Assembly (NCBI RefSeq): GCF_005491205.1
Contig: NZ_CP028035.1
Location: forward strand, 3,844,001 to 3,908,000
Origin: Nissabacter sp. SGAir0207
Lineage (GTDB): Bacteria; Pseudomonadota; Gammaproteobacteria; Enterobacterales; Enterobacteriaceae
Length of the DNA: 64,000 bases
Direction: 5' to 3'
The translations under genes were made by a program, and so were the position numbers. The notes beneath the pieces are model-generated. The model was not told the DNA's origin and did no database searches. It worked only from the letters and a program-made list of their open reading frames with translations. Each line of letters starts with the position of its first letter. Within the stretch, counting starts at the first letter, position 1. This document shows positions 51,478 through 63,891 of this stretch, one piece after another.

Positions 51478-52098
51478 GTGCTGCAAAAACTCGACTCGCT
51501 GCTTAATCAGGCCGGCATTGTGTTGCCCGATCAGCAGAAAAACCAGCTGCTGGCCTATGTGGGTATGCTGGATAAGTGGAACAAAGCCTATAACCTGACC
51601 TCAGTGCGTGACCCGGCAGAGATGTTGGTGCGCCACATCCTCGACAGTATCGTGGTCAACCCGCACCTTCAGGGAAGCCGCTTTATCGATGTCGGCACCG
51701 GGCCGGGGTTGCCTGGCATCCCGTTGGCGATTGTGCGCCCCGATTCCCACTTCACGTTGCTGGACAGCTTGGGCAAGCGCGTGCGCTTCCTGCGCCAGGT
51801 ACAGCATGAGTTAGGACTTACTAACATTACGCCAGTGCAGAGCCGTGTCGAGGCGTTCCCAGCTGAGCCGCCGTTTGACGGCGTCATTAGCCGCGCATTC
51901 GCTTCACTGGATGATATGGTCTCCTGGTGCCACCATCTGCCTGCGGCGCAGCATGGGCGTTTCTACGCGCTTAAGGGCGTACGTCCAGATGATGAGTTGG
52001 CTGCCATCGAGGGCAGGGCAGGGGTGGAGCAGATTGTTCGCCTGACGGTGCCCGGTTTGGAAGGTGAGCGGCATCTGGTAATATTGAAGCCTGAATAA
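51478..52098 (+). CDS. rsmG: 16S rRNA (guanine(527)-N7)-methyltransferase RsmG
   Basis: RsmG methylates G527 of 16S rRNA, and its loss gives low-level streptomycin resistance. It is 206 residues from GTG at 51478 (207 in E. coli). AAAGGA lies 7 bases upstream, and 27 earlier in-frame codons are not conserved. The SAM-binding motif is [16 protein letters not shown], and [16 protein letters not shown] follows. No terminator is obvious after it. Confidence 0.96.
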   Translation: MLQKLDSLLNQAGIVLPDQQKNQLLAYVGMLDKWNKAYNLTSVRDPAEMLVRHILDSIVVNPHLQGSRFIDVGTGPGLPGIPLAIVRPDSHFTLLDSLGKRVRFLRQVQHELGLTNITPVQSRVEAFPAEPPFDGVISRAFASLDDMVSWCHHLPAAQHGRFYALKGVRPDDELAAIEGRAGVEQIVRLTVPGLEGERHLVILKPE

Positions 52099-52258
52099 TT
52101 TGAGCGATATCAAAAAAAGATAAATCATCTAACCGTTGCCGCCGTTAACATAAGCGTGCTAATTAAAAAAGTGACGGCGGTCTAATTAACGTACATTTCA
52201 CAGTTTGATAGCAGTGCTATTTTTGACGGCCAAAAACTCGGACAAAATAAGCAAAAGT

Positions 52259-52277
52259 GGTAATGAGAGTCATTCTC
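52259..52277. promoter_or_regulatory. Fur-box-like palindrome
   Basis: GGTAATGAGAGTCATTCTC matches the 19-bp Fur consensus GATAATGATAATCATTATC at 15 positions. It lies about 475 bp before atpI, with no obvious iron gene nearby. A possible -35 (TTGACG, 52223-52228) is upstream. Its target is unknown. Confidence 0.5.
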
Positions 52278-52472
52278 AAATCACTGGGGGGAATGTAAAT
52301 TTTTCGTTGCTTATTTTTAGGTTGAAATGTCAAAGAAAGGTTTAATTTAGGTATTTGCTTTGTATTTAAAGCGTAACGTAATAGCGCCTTGATTTCTATG
52401 GTTTTAAAAAAAGCCGCTTTTGCGCGTTCGACGGCGAAGCAAACCGACTCGGCGGATTCTGCCGCTATTTTG

Positions 52473-52488
52473 TGTGATCTTGAGCACA
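52473..52488. promoter_or_regulatory. CRP-like site
   Basis: TGTGATCTTGAGCACA fits the CRP consensus TGTGA-N6-TCACA at 9 of 10 positions. Its centre is about 165 bp upstream of the predicted atp start, too far for simple activation. A TATATG sequence lies just downstream (52491-52496), so it may instead control a local promoter. Confidence 0.5.
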
Positions 52489-52612
52489 CTTATATGAATA
52501 GTCCGGTGATAATCAGACAATTATTATCTTCGCCATAGGCAATAGTTTCCTTAGGAAAATAGCCACACAGGCGTGGATTTAAATAATTGTTCACCTTTTC
52601 GCTACTTATCGA

Positions 52613-52640
52613 TTGAATTCGCTTGAGTGAACCGTATAAT
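52613..52640 (+). promoter_or_regulatory. atp operon promoter
   Basis: -35 TTGAAT (52613-52618) and -10 TATAAT (52635-52640) are 16 bp apart. The predicted start near 52647 gives a leader of about 87 bases before atpI. Confidence 0.75.
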
Positions 52641-52664
52641 TTGCTCGGTTTTTGCTGCTTGACT

Positions 52665-52686
52665 CTGCCATCCAATGGCAGTTTTA
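52665..52686 (+). terminator. Terminator-like hairpin in the atp leader
   Basis: Stem CTGCCAT/ATGGCAG with a CCA loop is followed by TTTTAT, about 20 bases into the predicted leader. It could act as a weak attenuator. A second hairpin, ACTCAG/CTGAGT, follows and its loop contains CCTCC, complementary to the GGAG of the atpI ribosome-binding site. Confidence 0.45.
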
Positions 52687-52733
52687 TACGACACTCAGCA
52701 TACCTCCACTGAGTTACGGAGAGAACAAACGTC

Positions 52734-53938
<1,205 letters not shown>

Positions 53939-53969
53939 TTTTTCTTTCAACAATACTGCGTTTAACTGA

Positions 53970-54227
<258 letters not shown>

Positions 54228-54288
54228 TAGAGATTTTTCTCTACAGTGAAACCACACAAACTATTAACTTTAAAAGAGGCATTGTGCT

Positions 54289-54759
54289 GTGAATCTTAAC
54301 GCAACAATCCTCGGCCAGGCCATCGCGTTCGTCCTGTTTGTCTGGTTCTGTATGAAGTATGTATGGCCGCCAATTATGGCTGCCATCGAGAAGCGTCAGA
54401 AAGAGATTGCTGACGGTCTCGCTTCAGCAGAACGTGCCAAAAAAGATCTGGACCTCGCGCAAGCCGATGCGACCGACCAGCTGAAAAAAGCCAAGGCAGA
54501 CGCCCAGGTAATCATTGAGCAAGCCAACAAGCGTGGCTCTCAGATTGTCGAAGATGCAAAAGCCGAAGCAGAGCAGGAACGTAACAGAATCGTGGCGCAA
54601 GCACAGGCTGAGATCGAAGCCGAACGTAAGCGCGCTCGTGAAGAGTTGCGTAAGCAAGTCGCTGTACTGGCAATTGCTGGCGCCGAGAAGATCATTGAAC
54701 GTTCCGTGGATGAAGCTGCTAACAGCGACATCGTTGATAAACTGGTCGCTGAACTGTAA
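54289..54759 (+). CDS. atpF: ATP synthase F0 subunit b
   Basis: Subunit b is the peripheral-stalk subunit, 156 residues, as in E. coli. One N-terminal membrane helix (about 5-25) is followed by a long charged coiled coil, with [17 protein letters not shown] and [20 protein letters not shown]. The start is GTG at 54289, as in E. coli, with AAAGAGG upstream. Confidence 0.98.
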   Translation: MNLNATILGQAIAFVLFVWFCMKYVWPPIMAAIEKRQKEIADGLASAERAKKDLDLAQADATDQLKKAKADAQVIIEQANKRGSQIVEDAKAEAEQERNRIVAQAQAEIEAERKRAREELRKQVAVLAIAGAEKIIERSVDEAANSDIVDKLVAEL

Positions 54760-54773
54760 GGAGGGAGGGGCCG

Positions 54774-55307
54774 ATGTCTGAATTTGTCACGGTAGCTCGC
54801 CCCTACGCCAAAGCAGCATTTGACTTTGCCGTTGAGCACCAATGTATCGACCGCTGGCAGCAGATGCTGGCGTTTGCCGCAGAAGTGACGCGCAACGAAC
54901 AGATTAAAGCATTGCTTTCCGGTGCTGTTGCACCGGAAACGCTGTCTGAAACGTTCTTTGCCGTATGTGGTGATCAACTCGACGACGCCGGTCGCAACCT
55001 GATTAAGGTCATGGCCGACAACAAACGTTTATCCGTCCTTCCTGAAGTGTTAGAGCAGTTTATTGCACTGCGCGCCTCCCTCGAGGCGACGGTCGAAGTC
55101 GAAGTGATTTCCGCCACCACACTGAATGACGCCCAGCAGGCAAACATTGCCGCTGCGATGGAAAAACGTCTGTCACGCAAAGTTAAGCTGAATTGCAAAA
55201 TTGATAAGTCTGTATTGGCCGGCGTAGTAATCCGCGCAGGCGACATGGTGATTGATGGCAGCGTACGCGGCCGTCTCGAACGCCTCGCAGACGTCTTGCA
55301 GTCTTAA
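54774..55307 (+). CDS. atpH: ATP synthase F1 subunit delta
   Basis: Delta links the b dimer to the top of the alpha-beta hexamer. It is 177 residues, as in E. coli. An N-terminal six-helix domain ([15 protein letters not shown]) is followed by a C-terminal domain with the conserved [14 protein letters not shown] end ([17 protein letters not shown]). The AAGGAGG ribosome-binding site overlaps the end of atpF. Confidence 0.98.
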   Translation: MSEFVTVARPYAKAAFDFAVEHQCIDRWQQMLAFAAEVTRNEQIKALLSGAVAPETLSETFFAVCGDQLDDAGRNLIKVMADNKRLSVLPEVLEQFIALRASLEATVEVEVISATTLNDAQQANIAAAMEKRLSRKVKLNCKIDKSVLAGVVIRAGDMVIDGSVRGRLERLADVLQS

Positions 55308-55319
55308 GGGGACTGGAGC

Positions 55320-56861
55320 ATGCAACTGAATTCCACCGAAATCAGCGAACTGATCAAGCAGCGCATTGCTCAGTTCAATGTAGTGAGCGAAGCTCACAAT
55401 GAAGGTACTATTGTTTCCGTCAGCGACGGGATCATCCGCGTACACGGTCTGGCCGACGTTATGCAGGGCGAGATGATCGCACTGCCGGGCAACCGTTACG
55501 CTATCGCACTGAACCTGGAGCGCGACTCCGTTGGTGCCGTGGTCATGGGCCCGTATGCGGACCTGGCTGAAGGCATGAAGGTGAAGTGCACCGGCCGTAT
55601 CCTGGAAGTACCGGTTGGCCGTGGCCTGCTGGGCCGTGTGGTCAACACCCTGGGTGCGCCAATCGACGGTAAAGGCCCGATTGAAAATGACGGTTTCTCC
55701 CCGGTTGAAGTTATCGCCCCTGGCGTTATCGACCGTCAATCCGTTGATGAGCCGGTACAGACTGGTTATAAGTCCGTTGATGCCATGATTCCAATCGGCC
55801 GTGGCCAGCGTGAGCTGATCATCGGCGACCGTCAGACCGGTAAAACCGCGCTGGCGATCGATGCGATCATCAACCAACGTGACTCCGGCATCAAATGCGT
55901 CTACGTCGCCATCGGCCAGAAAGCGTCCACCATCTCCAACGTGGTGCGTAAACTGGAAGAGCACGGCGCGCTGGCTAACACCATCGTGGTTGTGGCTACC
56001 GCATCTGAATCCGCTGCACTGCAATACCTGGCACCGTACGCCGGTTGCTCCATGGGCGAATACTTCCGTGACCGCGGTGAAGATGCGCTGATCGTATACG
56101 ATGACCTGTCCAAGCAGGCCGTTGCTTACCGTCAGATCTCCCTGCTGCTGCGTCGTCCGCCGGGCCGTGAAGCCTATCCGGGTGACGTGTTCTACCTCCA
56201 CTCCCGTCTGCTGGAGCGTGCTGCGCGTGTTAACGCCGACTACGTTGAAGCATTCACCAAGGGTGAAGTGAAAGGTAAAACCGGCTCCCTGACCGCGCTG
56301 CCGCTGATCGAGACTCAGGCTGGTGACGTTTCCGCGTTCGTTCCGACCAACGTAATCTCCATTACCGATGGTCAGATCTTCCTGGAATCCAACCTGTTCA
56401 ACTCCGGCATCCGTCCTGCGGTTAACCCAGGGATCTCCGTATCCCGTGTGGGTGGCGCAGCACAGACCAAGATCATCAAGAAACTGTCCGGTGGTATCCG
56501 TACCGCGCTGGCACAGTATCGTGAACTGGCAGCCTTCTCCCAGTTCGCCTCTGATCTGGATGAAGCAACGCGTAAGCAGCTGAACCACGGCCAGAAAGTA
56601 ACTGAACTGCTGAAGCAGAAACAGTACGCGCCGATGTCCGTTGCCCAACAAGCCCTGGTGCTGTTTGCGGCCGAGCGTGGCTTCCTGGAAGACGTTGAAG
56701 TGCCTAAAGTGGTTGCTTTTGAAGCTGCCCTGCTGGCCTTCGCTGACCGCGAGCACGCTGATCTGCTGAACGAAATCAACCAAACTGGCAACTTTAACAA
56801 CGAGATTGAAGGCAAGCTGAAAAGCCTGCTGGAAACCTTCAAAGCAACCCAGTCCTGGTAA
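55320..56861 (+). CDS. atpA: ATP synthase F1 subunit alpha
   Basis: Alpha carries the non-catalytic nucleotide sites of F1. It is 513 residues, as in E. coli. The P-loop is GDRQTGKT at 169-176, [20 protein letters not shown] follows, and the family signature is [14 protein letters not shown]. It lies 12 bp after atpH. Confidence 0.99.
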   Translation: MQLNSTEISELIKQRIAQFNVVSEAHNEGTIVSVSDGIIRVHGLADVMQGEMIALPGNRYAIALNLERDSVGAVVMGPYADLAEGMKVKCTGRILEVPVGRGLLGRVVNTLGAPIDGKGPIENDGFSPVEVIAPGVIDRQSVDEPVQTGYKSVDAMIPIGRGQRELIIGDRQTGKTALAIDAIINQRDSGIKCVYVAIGQKASTISNVVRKLEEHGALANTIVVVATASESAALQYLAPYAGCSMGEYFRDRGEDALIVYDDLSKQAVAYRQISLLLRRPPGREAYPGDVFYLHSRLLERAARVNADYVEAFTKGEVKGKTGSLTALPLIETQAGDVSAFVPTNVISITDGQIFLESNLFNSGIRPAVNPGISVSRVGGAAQTKIIKKLSGGIRTALAQYRELAAFSQFASDLDEATRKQLNHGQKVTELLKQKQYAPMSVAQQALVLFAAERGFLEDVEVPKVVAFEAALLAFADREHADLLNEINQTGNFNNEIEGKLKSLLETFKATQSW

Positions 56862-56923
56862 CGCCTGAACGGTCCTGCTGTTCTTCTGAGCAGCAGGCCG
56901 TCTGGCAATGAGGAGAAGCAGAG

Positions 56924-57787
56924 ATGGCCGGCGCAAAAGAGATACGTAGTAAGATCGGAAGCGTACAAAACACGCAGAAGATCACTAAAGCGATGGAGAT
57001 GGTCGCCGCCTCCAAAATGCGTAAATCGCAGGAGCGCATGGCAGCCAGCCGTCCTTATGCAGAGACCATGCGCAAAGTGATTGGTCACCTTGCGCTGGGT
57101 AATCTGGAATACAAACACCCCTACCTGGACGACCGCGATGTGAAGCGCGTTGGGTATCTGGTGGTGTCTACTGACCGTGGTCTGTGCGGCGGCTTGAACA
57201 CTAACCTGTTCAAGAAAGTGCTGTCAGAGATGAAAGGTTGGTCCGAAAAAGGCGTACAAGCCGATCTCGCTGTGATTGGTTCGAAAGCAGCCTCTTTCTT
57301 CGGCGCTGTAGGCGGCAACATTGTTGCCCAGGTGACCGGTCTGGGCGACAAGCCCTCCCTGTCCGATCTGATCGGGCCGGTGAAAGTGATGCTGCAAGCC
57401 TACGACGAAGGTCGTCTGGACAAGCTGTACATCGTCAGTAACAAGTTTATCAATACGATGTCCCAGGTTCCGCAAGTTCTTCAGTTGCTGCCGCTGCCGC
57501 CCGCGGAAGAGGGCACGCTGGAGAAGAAATCGTGGGATTACCTGTATGAACCCGATCCTAAGTCGTTGCTGGATACCCTGCTGCGTCGCTATGTGGAATC
57601 GCAAGTTTATCAGGGCGTCGTGGAAAACCTGGCCAGCGAGCAGGCCGCACGAATGGTCGCGATGAAAGCCGCAACCGACAACGGCGGTAGCCTGATCAAA
57701 GAGCTTCAGTTGGTATACAACAAAGCCCGTCAGGCCAGCATCACTCAAGAACTTACCGAGATCGTCTCGGGGGCCGCTGCGGTTTAA
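56924..57787 (+). CDS. atpG: ATP synthase F1 subunit gamma
   Basis: Gamma is the central rotor shaft, 287 residues. An N-terminal helix ([20 protein letters not shown]) and the long C-terminal helix ([17 protein letters not shown]) form the coiled coil, with a Rossmann-like middle domain including [18 protein letters not shown] precedes the ATG. Confidence 0.99.
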   Translation: MAGAKEIRSKIGSVQNTQKITKAMEMVAASKMRKSQERMAASRPYAETMRKVIGHLALGNLEYKHPYLDDRDVKRVGYLVVSTDRGLCGGLNTNLFKKVLSEMKGWSEKGVQADLAVIGSKAASFFGAVGGNIVAQVTGLGDKPSLSDLIGPVKVMLQAYDEGRLDKLYIVSNKFINTMSQVPQVLQLLPLPPAEEGTLEKKSWDYLYEPDPKSLLDTLLRRYVESQVYQGVVENLASEQAARMVAMKAATDNGGSLIKELQLVYNKARQASITQELTEIVSGAAAV

Positions 57788-57792
57788 GCTAG

Positions 57793-59202
<1,410 letters not shown>

Positions 59203-59222
59203 CGCTTTCATAGGAGGCTGAC

Positions 59223-59645
59223 ATGGCTGAAATGACTTACCATCTGGATGTGGTCAGTGCGGAAAAGGGTATGTTTTCCGGTCTGGTCCAGAAAATTCAG
59301 GTGACGGGTAGCGAAGGTGAGCTGGGTATCTTCCCGGGCCACGCGCCGCTGCTCACTGCCATTAAGCCTGGCATGGTGCGTATTGTTAAGCAGCACGGTG
59401 AAGAGGAGTATATCTACCTCTCCGGCGGCATCCTCGAGGTGCAACCGAACAGCGTAACCGTGCTGGCTGACACCGCCATTCGTGGGCAGGATCTTGACGA
59501 AGCTCGCGCGCTGGAAGCTAAGCGCAAGGCGGAAGAACATATCCATAGCTCTCACGGTGACGTCGACTATGCTCAGGCATCGGCGGAACTGGCCAAAGCG
59601 ATCGCAAAATTGCGCGTCATCGAGTTGACCAGAAAAGCAATGTAA
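59223..59645 (+). CDS. atpC: ATP synthase F1 subunit epsilon
   Basis: Epsilon couples gamma to the c-ring and inhibits ATP hydrolysis through its mobile C-terminal helices. It is 140 residues (139 in E. coli). The beta-sandwich has [27 protein letters not shown], and a helical hairpin ends in [11 protein letters not shown]. It is the last gene of the operon. Confidence 0.98.
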   Translation: MAEMTYHLDVVSAEKGMFSGLVQKIQVTGSEGELGIFPGHAPLLTAIKPGMVRIVKQHGEEEYIYLSGGILEVQPNSVTVLADTAIRGQDLDEARALEAKRKAEEHIHSSHGDVDYAQASAELAKAIAKLRVIELTRKAM

Positions 59646-59655
59646 TGCATTACGG

Positions 59656-59682
59656 AAGCGGCCTACGGGCCGCTTTTTTTTC
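59656..59682 (+). terminator. Intrinsic terminator of the atp operon
   Basis: Stem AGCGGCC/GGCCGCT with a TACG loop is followed by eight T. The remaining spacer to glmU (59683-59894) shows no gene; it should contain the glmU promoter. Confidence 0.92.
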
Positions 59683-59900
59683 GCCTTTAAAAAAGCGCCC
59701 CCTGCCCTCTTCTTTCCGATTATTCCTGAAAAAAATCCCCCGCTTTACCGACACTTTGCGGCAAAATTCGTTATTGTTATCGTCAGGCGTGCAAGCCTTG
59801 CGCAGCGCGGCTTGTGCAGCATTTTCACTGAAAAATATGTAGTAATTCTGTCACCGAACAGGTTTACTTTTGACTTCTCAATAAGGCTACCAGATTGCTT

Positions 59901-61271
59901 ATGTCGAACAGCTCACTGAGCGTGGTTATCCTTGCCGCTGGCAAGGGAACGCGCATGTATTCCGATCTTCCCAAAGTCCTTCATCCCCTGGCCGGCAAGC
60001 CAATGGTTCAACATGTGATTGATGCGGCAACGAAACTGGGCGCGGCACGGGTTCATCTGGTGTATGGGCATGGCGGCAACCTGTTGCAGGAGAAACTGCA
60101 CCACGCGCCGCTGAATTGGGTGTTGCAGGCTGAGCAGCTGGGCACCGGCCACGCCATGCAGCAGGCCGCGCCGCACTTCGCCGATGAGGAAGAAGTGCTG
60201 ATGCTCTACGGCGATGTGCCACTGATCTCGGTGGCGACGCTGCAAAACCTGCTGCGCGCCAAGCCTGAGGGCGGCATCGGCCTGTTGACGGTCAAGCTAA
60301 CCGACCCCACCGGCTATGGCCGCATCGTGCGGGAGAATGGCCGCGTGACGGGCATCGTGGAGCAGAAAGACGCCACCCCGGCGCAGCAGGCGATTGATGA
60401 GGTGAACACCGGCATTCTGGTGGCCAAGGGCGCTGACCTGAAACGCTGGCTGGCGAAGCTGGAGAACAACAACGCCCAGGGCGAGTACTACCTGACAGAC
60501 ATCATCGGGCTGGCCCACGCGGAGGGGCGACTGATCGAGACCGTCCACCCGGCACGCCTGAGCGAAGTGGAGGGGGTGAACAACCGCCTGCAACTGGCGC
60601 GGCTGGAGCGGGTCTATCAGGCGGAACAGGCGGAACAGCTGCTACTGGCCGGCGTGATGCTGCTGGACCCGGCGCGCTTTGACCTGCGCGGCACGCTGGA
60701 GCATGGCCGTGACGTGGTGATTGACGCCAACGTGATCGTCGAAGGTCAGGTAAAACTGGGCAACCGGGTGAAGATTGGCGCGGGCTGCGTGCTGAAGAAC
60801 TGTGAAATTGGCGATGATTGCGACATCAGCCCCTACACGGTCATTGAGGATTCGACGCTGGCCAACGCCTGCACCATTGGGCCATTTGCCCGCCTGCGTC
60901 CCGGCAGTGAGCTGGCGGAGAGCGTCCACGTCGGCAATTTCGTTGAGGTGAAGAATGCCCACCTCGGTCAGGGCACCAAGGCGGGCCACCTCTCCTACCT
61001 GGGCGACGCGGAGATTGGCGCGAACGTCAACATTGGCGCGGGCACCATCACCTGCAACTATGACGGCGCGAACAAACATAAGACGGTGATCGGCGATAAT
61101 GTTTTCGTTGGCTCCGACACCCAATTGGTCGCACCGGTCAGCGTGGGCAACAACGTCACCCTGGCGGCGGGCACCACCGTCACGCGCAATGTACCGGACA
61201 ACGGTCTGGTCTTGAGCCGCGTGCCGCAGGTGCACAAACCGGAGTGGCAGCGCCCGGTGAAAAAACGCTGA
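59901..61271 (+). CDS. glmU: Bifunctional N-acetylglucosamine-1-phosphate uridylyltransferase/glucosamine-1-phosphate acetyltransferase
   Basis: GlmU makes UDP-GlcNAc, the precursor of peptidoglycan and lipid A, in two steps. It is 456 residues, as in E. coli. The N-terminal uridylyltransferase has [18 protein letters not shown] and LYGDVPLIS. The C-terminal left-handed beta-helix of hexapeptide repeats has the acetyltransferase active site around GPFARLRPG and [11 protein letters not shown] at 59901 is used; a TTG two codons earlier (59895) is 8 bases from an AAGG and may be the real start. Confidence 0.98.
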   Translation: MSNSSLSVVILAAGKGTRMYSDLPKVLHPLAGKPMVQHVIDAATKLGAARVHLVYGHGGNLLQEKLHHAPLNWVLQAEQLGTGHAMQQAAPHFADEEEVLMLYGDVPLISVATLQNLLRAKPEGGIGLLTVKLTDPTGYGRIVRENGRVTGIVEQKDATPAQQAIDEVNTGILVAKGADLKRWLAKLENNNAQGEYYLTDIIGLAHAEGRLIETVHPARLSEVEGVNNRLQLARLERVYQAEQAEQLLLAGVMLLDPARFDLRGTLEHGRDVVIDANVIVEGQVKLGNRVKIGAGCVLKNCEIGDDCDISPYTVIEDSTLANACTIGPFARLRPGSELAESVHVGNFVEVKNAHLGQGTKAGHLSYLGDAEIGANVNIGAGTITCNYDGANKHKTVIGDNVFVGSDTQLVAPVSVGNNVTLAAGTTVTRNVPDNGLVLSRVPQVHKPEWQRPVKKR

Positions 61272-61279
61272 TCCCCCCT

Positions 61280-61340
61280 GCCTCGGGTGCGCCCGAGGCG
61301 GTTTTGGCCTGTGTACTGCCTGAAGTGCACAGGCCAAAAC
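61280..61340 (+). other. Tandem hairpins between glmU and glmS
   Basis: Two adjacent hairpins lie just after glmU. The first (61280-61299) has stem GCCTCGGG/CCCGAGGC with a TGCG loop, then GGTTTT. The second (61301-61340) is a 17-bp stem with one G-U pair: GTTTTGGCCTGTG pairs with CACAGGCCAAAAC, extended by TACT/AGTG around a 6-base loop. Together they could act as a partial terminator or as an RNase E/III processing element that separates the glmU and glmS messages. Confidence 0.6.
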
Positions 61341-61370
61341 ATAATAATCCCCACTCTACAGGCTCGGGGA

Positions 61371-61440
61371 ACCCGGCAACGCCGGGAAATCAGGTCGAAG
61401 ACATCGTAGGCCATTGAGTGGCCTTAATAGGAATTAACAT
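61371..61440 (+). promoter_or_regulatory. glmS 5' leader with probable GlmZ target region
   Basis: The leader has hairpins CCCGGC/GCCGGG (61371-61385) and GGCCA/TGGCC (61409-61423), then TAATAGGAATTAACATCC before the ATG. In E. coli, a hairpin here hides the glmS ribosome-binding site until the sRNA GlmZ pairs with it. The position fits, but the pairing could not be tested because GlmZ is outside the window. Confidence 0.5.
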
Positions 61441-61442
61441 CC

Positions 61443-63272
61443 ATGTGTGGAATTGTTGGCGCAGTAGCGCAACGTGATATCGCTGAAATCCTGGTCGAGG
61501 GATTGCGTCGTCTGGAGTACCGCGGGTATGACTCCGCAGGGCTGGCTGTCGTAGACAGCGAAGGCCGCATGGCGCGAGTGCGCCGGGTCGGCAAAGTACA
61601 GAAGTTGGCCGAGGCGGTGGACGCAGAGCCGCTGACCGGCGGCACCGGCATCGCCCACACCCGTTGGGCGACGCATGGCGAGCCGTCTGAATCCAATGCC
61701 CACCCGCACGTCTCTGACTACGTCAGCGTGGTGCACAACGGCATTATTGAGAACCATGAGCCGCTGCGTGAGCTGCTGATGGAGCGCGGCTACCGCTTCG
61801 TGTCCGAAACTGACACCGAGGTGATCGCGCATCTGGTGCATTGGGAGCTGCAACAGGGCGGTTCGCTGATGCAGGTGGTCCAGCGCGTGATCCCGCAACT
61901 GCGCGGTGCCTACGGCACCGTGGTGATGGACAGCCGCGACCCGAGCGTGCTGGTGGCCGCCCGTTCCGGCAGCCCGCTGGTGATTGGCCGTGGCGTGGGT
62001 GAAAACTTCATCGCCTCTGACCAGTTGGCCCTGCTGCCCGTAACCCGCCGCTTCCAGTTCCTGGAGGAGGGCGACGTGGTGGAAGTGACCCGCCGCAGCG
62101 TGACCATCGTCGACAAGCAGGGCAAACCGGCGACCCGCCCGGAGATTGAGTCCAGCGTGCAGTATGACGCCGGCGACAAGGGCGCCTATCGCCACTACAT
62201 GCAGAAAGAGATCTACGAGCAGCCGCAGGCGATCAAAAACACCCTGGCGGGCCGCTTCAGCCACGGTCAGATCGACCTGAGCGAGCTTGGCCCGCAGGCC
62301 GACGACCTGCTGGCACAGGTGCAGCATGTGCAGATCATTGCCTGTGGCACCTCCTATCACTCTGGGATGGTGGCGCGCTACTGGTTCGAGTCGCTGGCTG
62401 GCGTGCCTTGCGACGTGGAGATCGCCTCCGAGTTCCGCTACCGCAAATCGGCGGTACGCCCCGGCAGCCTGATCATCACCCTCTCCCAGTCCGGCGAAAC
62501 CGCCGACACGCTGGCGGCGCTGCGCCTCTCCAAAGAGCTGGGCTACCTTGGCTCGCTGGCGGTGTGCAACGTGGCTGGCTCCTCGCTGGTGCGTGAGTCC
62601 GATCTGGCGCTGATGACCAAGGCTGGCACCGAGATTGGCGTGGCCTCTACCAAAGCCTTCACCACCCAGCTGACCGTGCTGCTGATGCTGGTGGCGCGTC
62701 TGGGCCGCCTGAAAGGGATGAACGAGAGCGTGGAGCACGAGGTGGTGCACGCGTTGCAGGCGCTGCCGGCGCGCATTGAGCAGATGCTGTCACTCGACAA
62801 GTCCATTGAGCCGCTGGCAGAAGGCTTCTCTGACAAGCACCATGCGCTGTTCCTTGGCCGTGGCGATCAATACCCGATCGCGATGGAGGGCGCGCTGAAG
62901 CTGAAAGAGATCTCCTACATCCACGCCGAAGCTTACGCGGCCGGTGAGCTGAAGCATGGCCCGCTGGCGCTGATTGACGCCGATATGCCGGTGATTGTGG
63001 TGGCACCGAACAACGAGCTGCTGGAGAAGCTGAAGTCCAACATTGAAGAGGTGCGCGCACGCGGCGGCCTGCTCTATGTCTTCGCCGATCAGGATGCCGG
63101 TTTTGCCGACAGCGAAGGGATGAAGATTATTCCGCTGCCGCACGTGGAAGAGATTGTCGCCCCGATCTTCTACACCGTACCGTTGCAGTTGCTGGCCTAC
63201 CACGTCGCGCTGATCAAGGGCACGGACGTTGACCAGCCGCGTAACCTGGCAAAATCCGTGACCGTTGAGTAA
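61443..63272 (+). CDS. glmS: Glutamine:fructose-6-phosphate aminotransferase (isomerising)
   Basis: GlmS makes glucosamine-6-phosphate from fructose-6-phosphate and glutamine, the first step of amino-sugar synthesis. It is 609 residues, as in E. coli. The N-terminal class II glutaminase has nucleophile Cys2 ([12 protein letters not shown]) and [12 protein letters not shown]. Two SIS isomerase domains carry [19 protein letters not shown] and [22 protein letters not shown]. The protein ends in the conserved [12 protein letters not shown]. Its 3' end forms the attTn7 recognition sequence. Confidence 0.99.
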   Translation: MCGIVGAVAQRDIAEILVEGLRRLEYRGYDSAGLAVVDSEGRMARVRRVGKVQKLAEAVDAEPLTGGTGIAHTRWATHGEPSESNAHPHVSDYVSVVHNGIIENHEPLRELLMERGYRFVSETDTEVIAHLVHWELQQGGSLMQVVQRVIPQLRGAYGTVVMDSRDPSVLVAARSGSPLVIGRGVGENFIASDQLALLPVTRRFQFLEEGDVVEVTRRSVTIVDKQGKPATRPEIESSVQYDAGDKGAYRHYMQKEIYEQPQAIKNTLAGRFSHGQIDLSELGPQADDLLAQVQHVQIIACGTSYHSGMVARYWFESLAGVPCDVEIASEFRYRKSAVRPGSLIITLSQSGETADTLAALRLSKELGYLGSLAVCNVAGSSLVRESDLALMTKAGTEIGVASTKAFTTQLTVLLMLVARLGRLKGMNESVEHEVVHALQALPARIEQMLSLDKSIEPLAEGFSDKHHALFLGRGDQYPIAMEGALKLKEISYIHAEAYAAGELKHGPLALIDADMPVIVVAPNNELLEKLKSNIEEVRARGGLLYVFADQDAGFADSEGMKIIPLPHVEEIVAPIFYTVPLQLLAYHVALIKGTDVDQPRNLAKSVTVE

Positions 63273-63299
63273 TCCGCAACGCGAAAAAAAGCCGGCTCA
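63239..63299 (+). other. Unoccupied attTn7 site
   Basis: TnsD of Tn7 recognises the conserved last codons of glmS (here about 63239-63274) and directs insertion about 25 bp after the stop codon, near 63297. That point falls in the glmS terminator stem. No Tn7-like end or cargo is present before dmsD, so the site is empty. The exact insertion base is inferred from E. coli. Confidence 0.7.
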
Positions 63300-63313
63300 A
63301 GCCGGCTTTTTTG
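63282..63313. terminator. Terminator of glmS
   Basis: AAAAAAAGCCGGC-TCAA-GCCGGCTTTTTT is a strong hairpin with a T-run. It ends glmS on the plus strand and has an A-run on the other side, so it could also act leftward. It overlaps the last codons and stop of the convergent gene. Confidence 0.92.
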
Positions 63314-63881
63314 ATCCTGCCATCAGGGTCTGGAGGGTGAGGTGCGTCAGTTCCGCCAGCGCCAGATAGAACCCCTCCCCACCATGCTGCCGCAGGCGGC
63401 AGATAAACAGCGGTAACCAATGCAGGTGATCGCGCAGCAACTCCAATAGCGCAGCCTCGCGCCCTTCGGCGGCCAGCACCGCTGCCTGAAACAGCAGCAG
63501 CCCCAGATGATCCTCCGGTTCCGGGCTTGCCGTATGCAGGCGCAGCCCCTCACGTTGCAAGAAACCGCGCAGGGCGAGCGTGGAGTCGCCACGCAGCACC
63601 CCCTCCGCATCCAGATAAACAGATCCCCACGGCGGCGCGGGTAGGGCTTCCGGCCCGGCAAACAGCCGTTGCCAGTCGCTCGCCACGGTGGCGGCAGTGG
63701 GCGTCAGGTGGGGCAACAGCGCCTCCAGCGCGGGATCATCGCCACCCGGCCACACCGCGCGCCATGCCGGTTCGGCAAAAAAGTGCCGCACCGCATTGAC
63801 CTCCGGGCTATCGGACGGCAGGTAGAAACAGCAACCCAGCGCATTCAGGACGTGCGGCAGGGTGATTGATGTATCAGACAT
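63297..63881 (-). CDS. dmsD: TorD/DmsD-family redox enzyme maturation chaperone
   Basis: Proteins of this all-helical family bind the twin-arginine leader of molybdoenzymes such as DMSO reductase until the cofactor is loaded. It is 194 residues from ATG 63881. The best match is E. coli DmsD (204 aa), with shared WQRLFAGPEALPAPPWGSV, DSTLALRGFL and EPEDHLGLLL. A related chaperone such as YcdY cannot be excluded. Its final codons lie inside the glmS terminator. A partial cysteine-rich gene ends 10 bp upstream on the same strand, so the two are probably co-transcribed. Molybdenum enzymes themselves are outside the window. Confidence 0.8.
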   Translation of the reverse strand: MSDTSITLPHVLNALGCCFYLPSDSPEVNAVRHFFAEPAWRAVWPGGDDPALEALLPHLTPTAATVASDWQRLFAGPEALPAPPWGSVYLDAEGVLRGDSTLALRGFLQREGLRLHTASPEPEDHLGLLLFQAAVLAAEGREAALLELLRDHLHWLPLFICRLRQHGGEGFYLALAELTHLTLQTLMAGSKKPA

Positions 63882-63891
63882 GGTGTTCTCA

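Larger units (their letters stand above)
52099..52733. other. Long AT-rich spacer between rsmG and atpI
   Basis: This stretch of 635 bp is clearly richer in A/T than its neighbours, with no convincing gene. It contains a Fur-like box, a CRP site, the atp promoter and two leader hairpins, each listed separately. Minus-strand frames of 90 codons (52217-52489) and 81 codons (52490-52735) have no recognisable features and cross the regulatory sites, so they are not accepted as genes. Confidence 0.7.
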
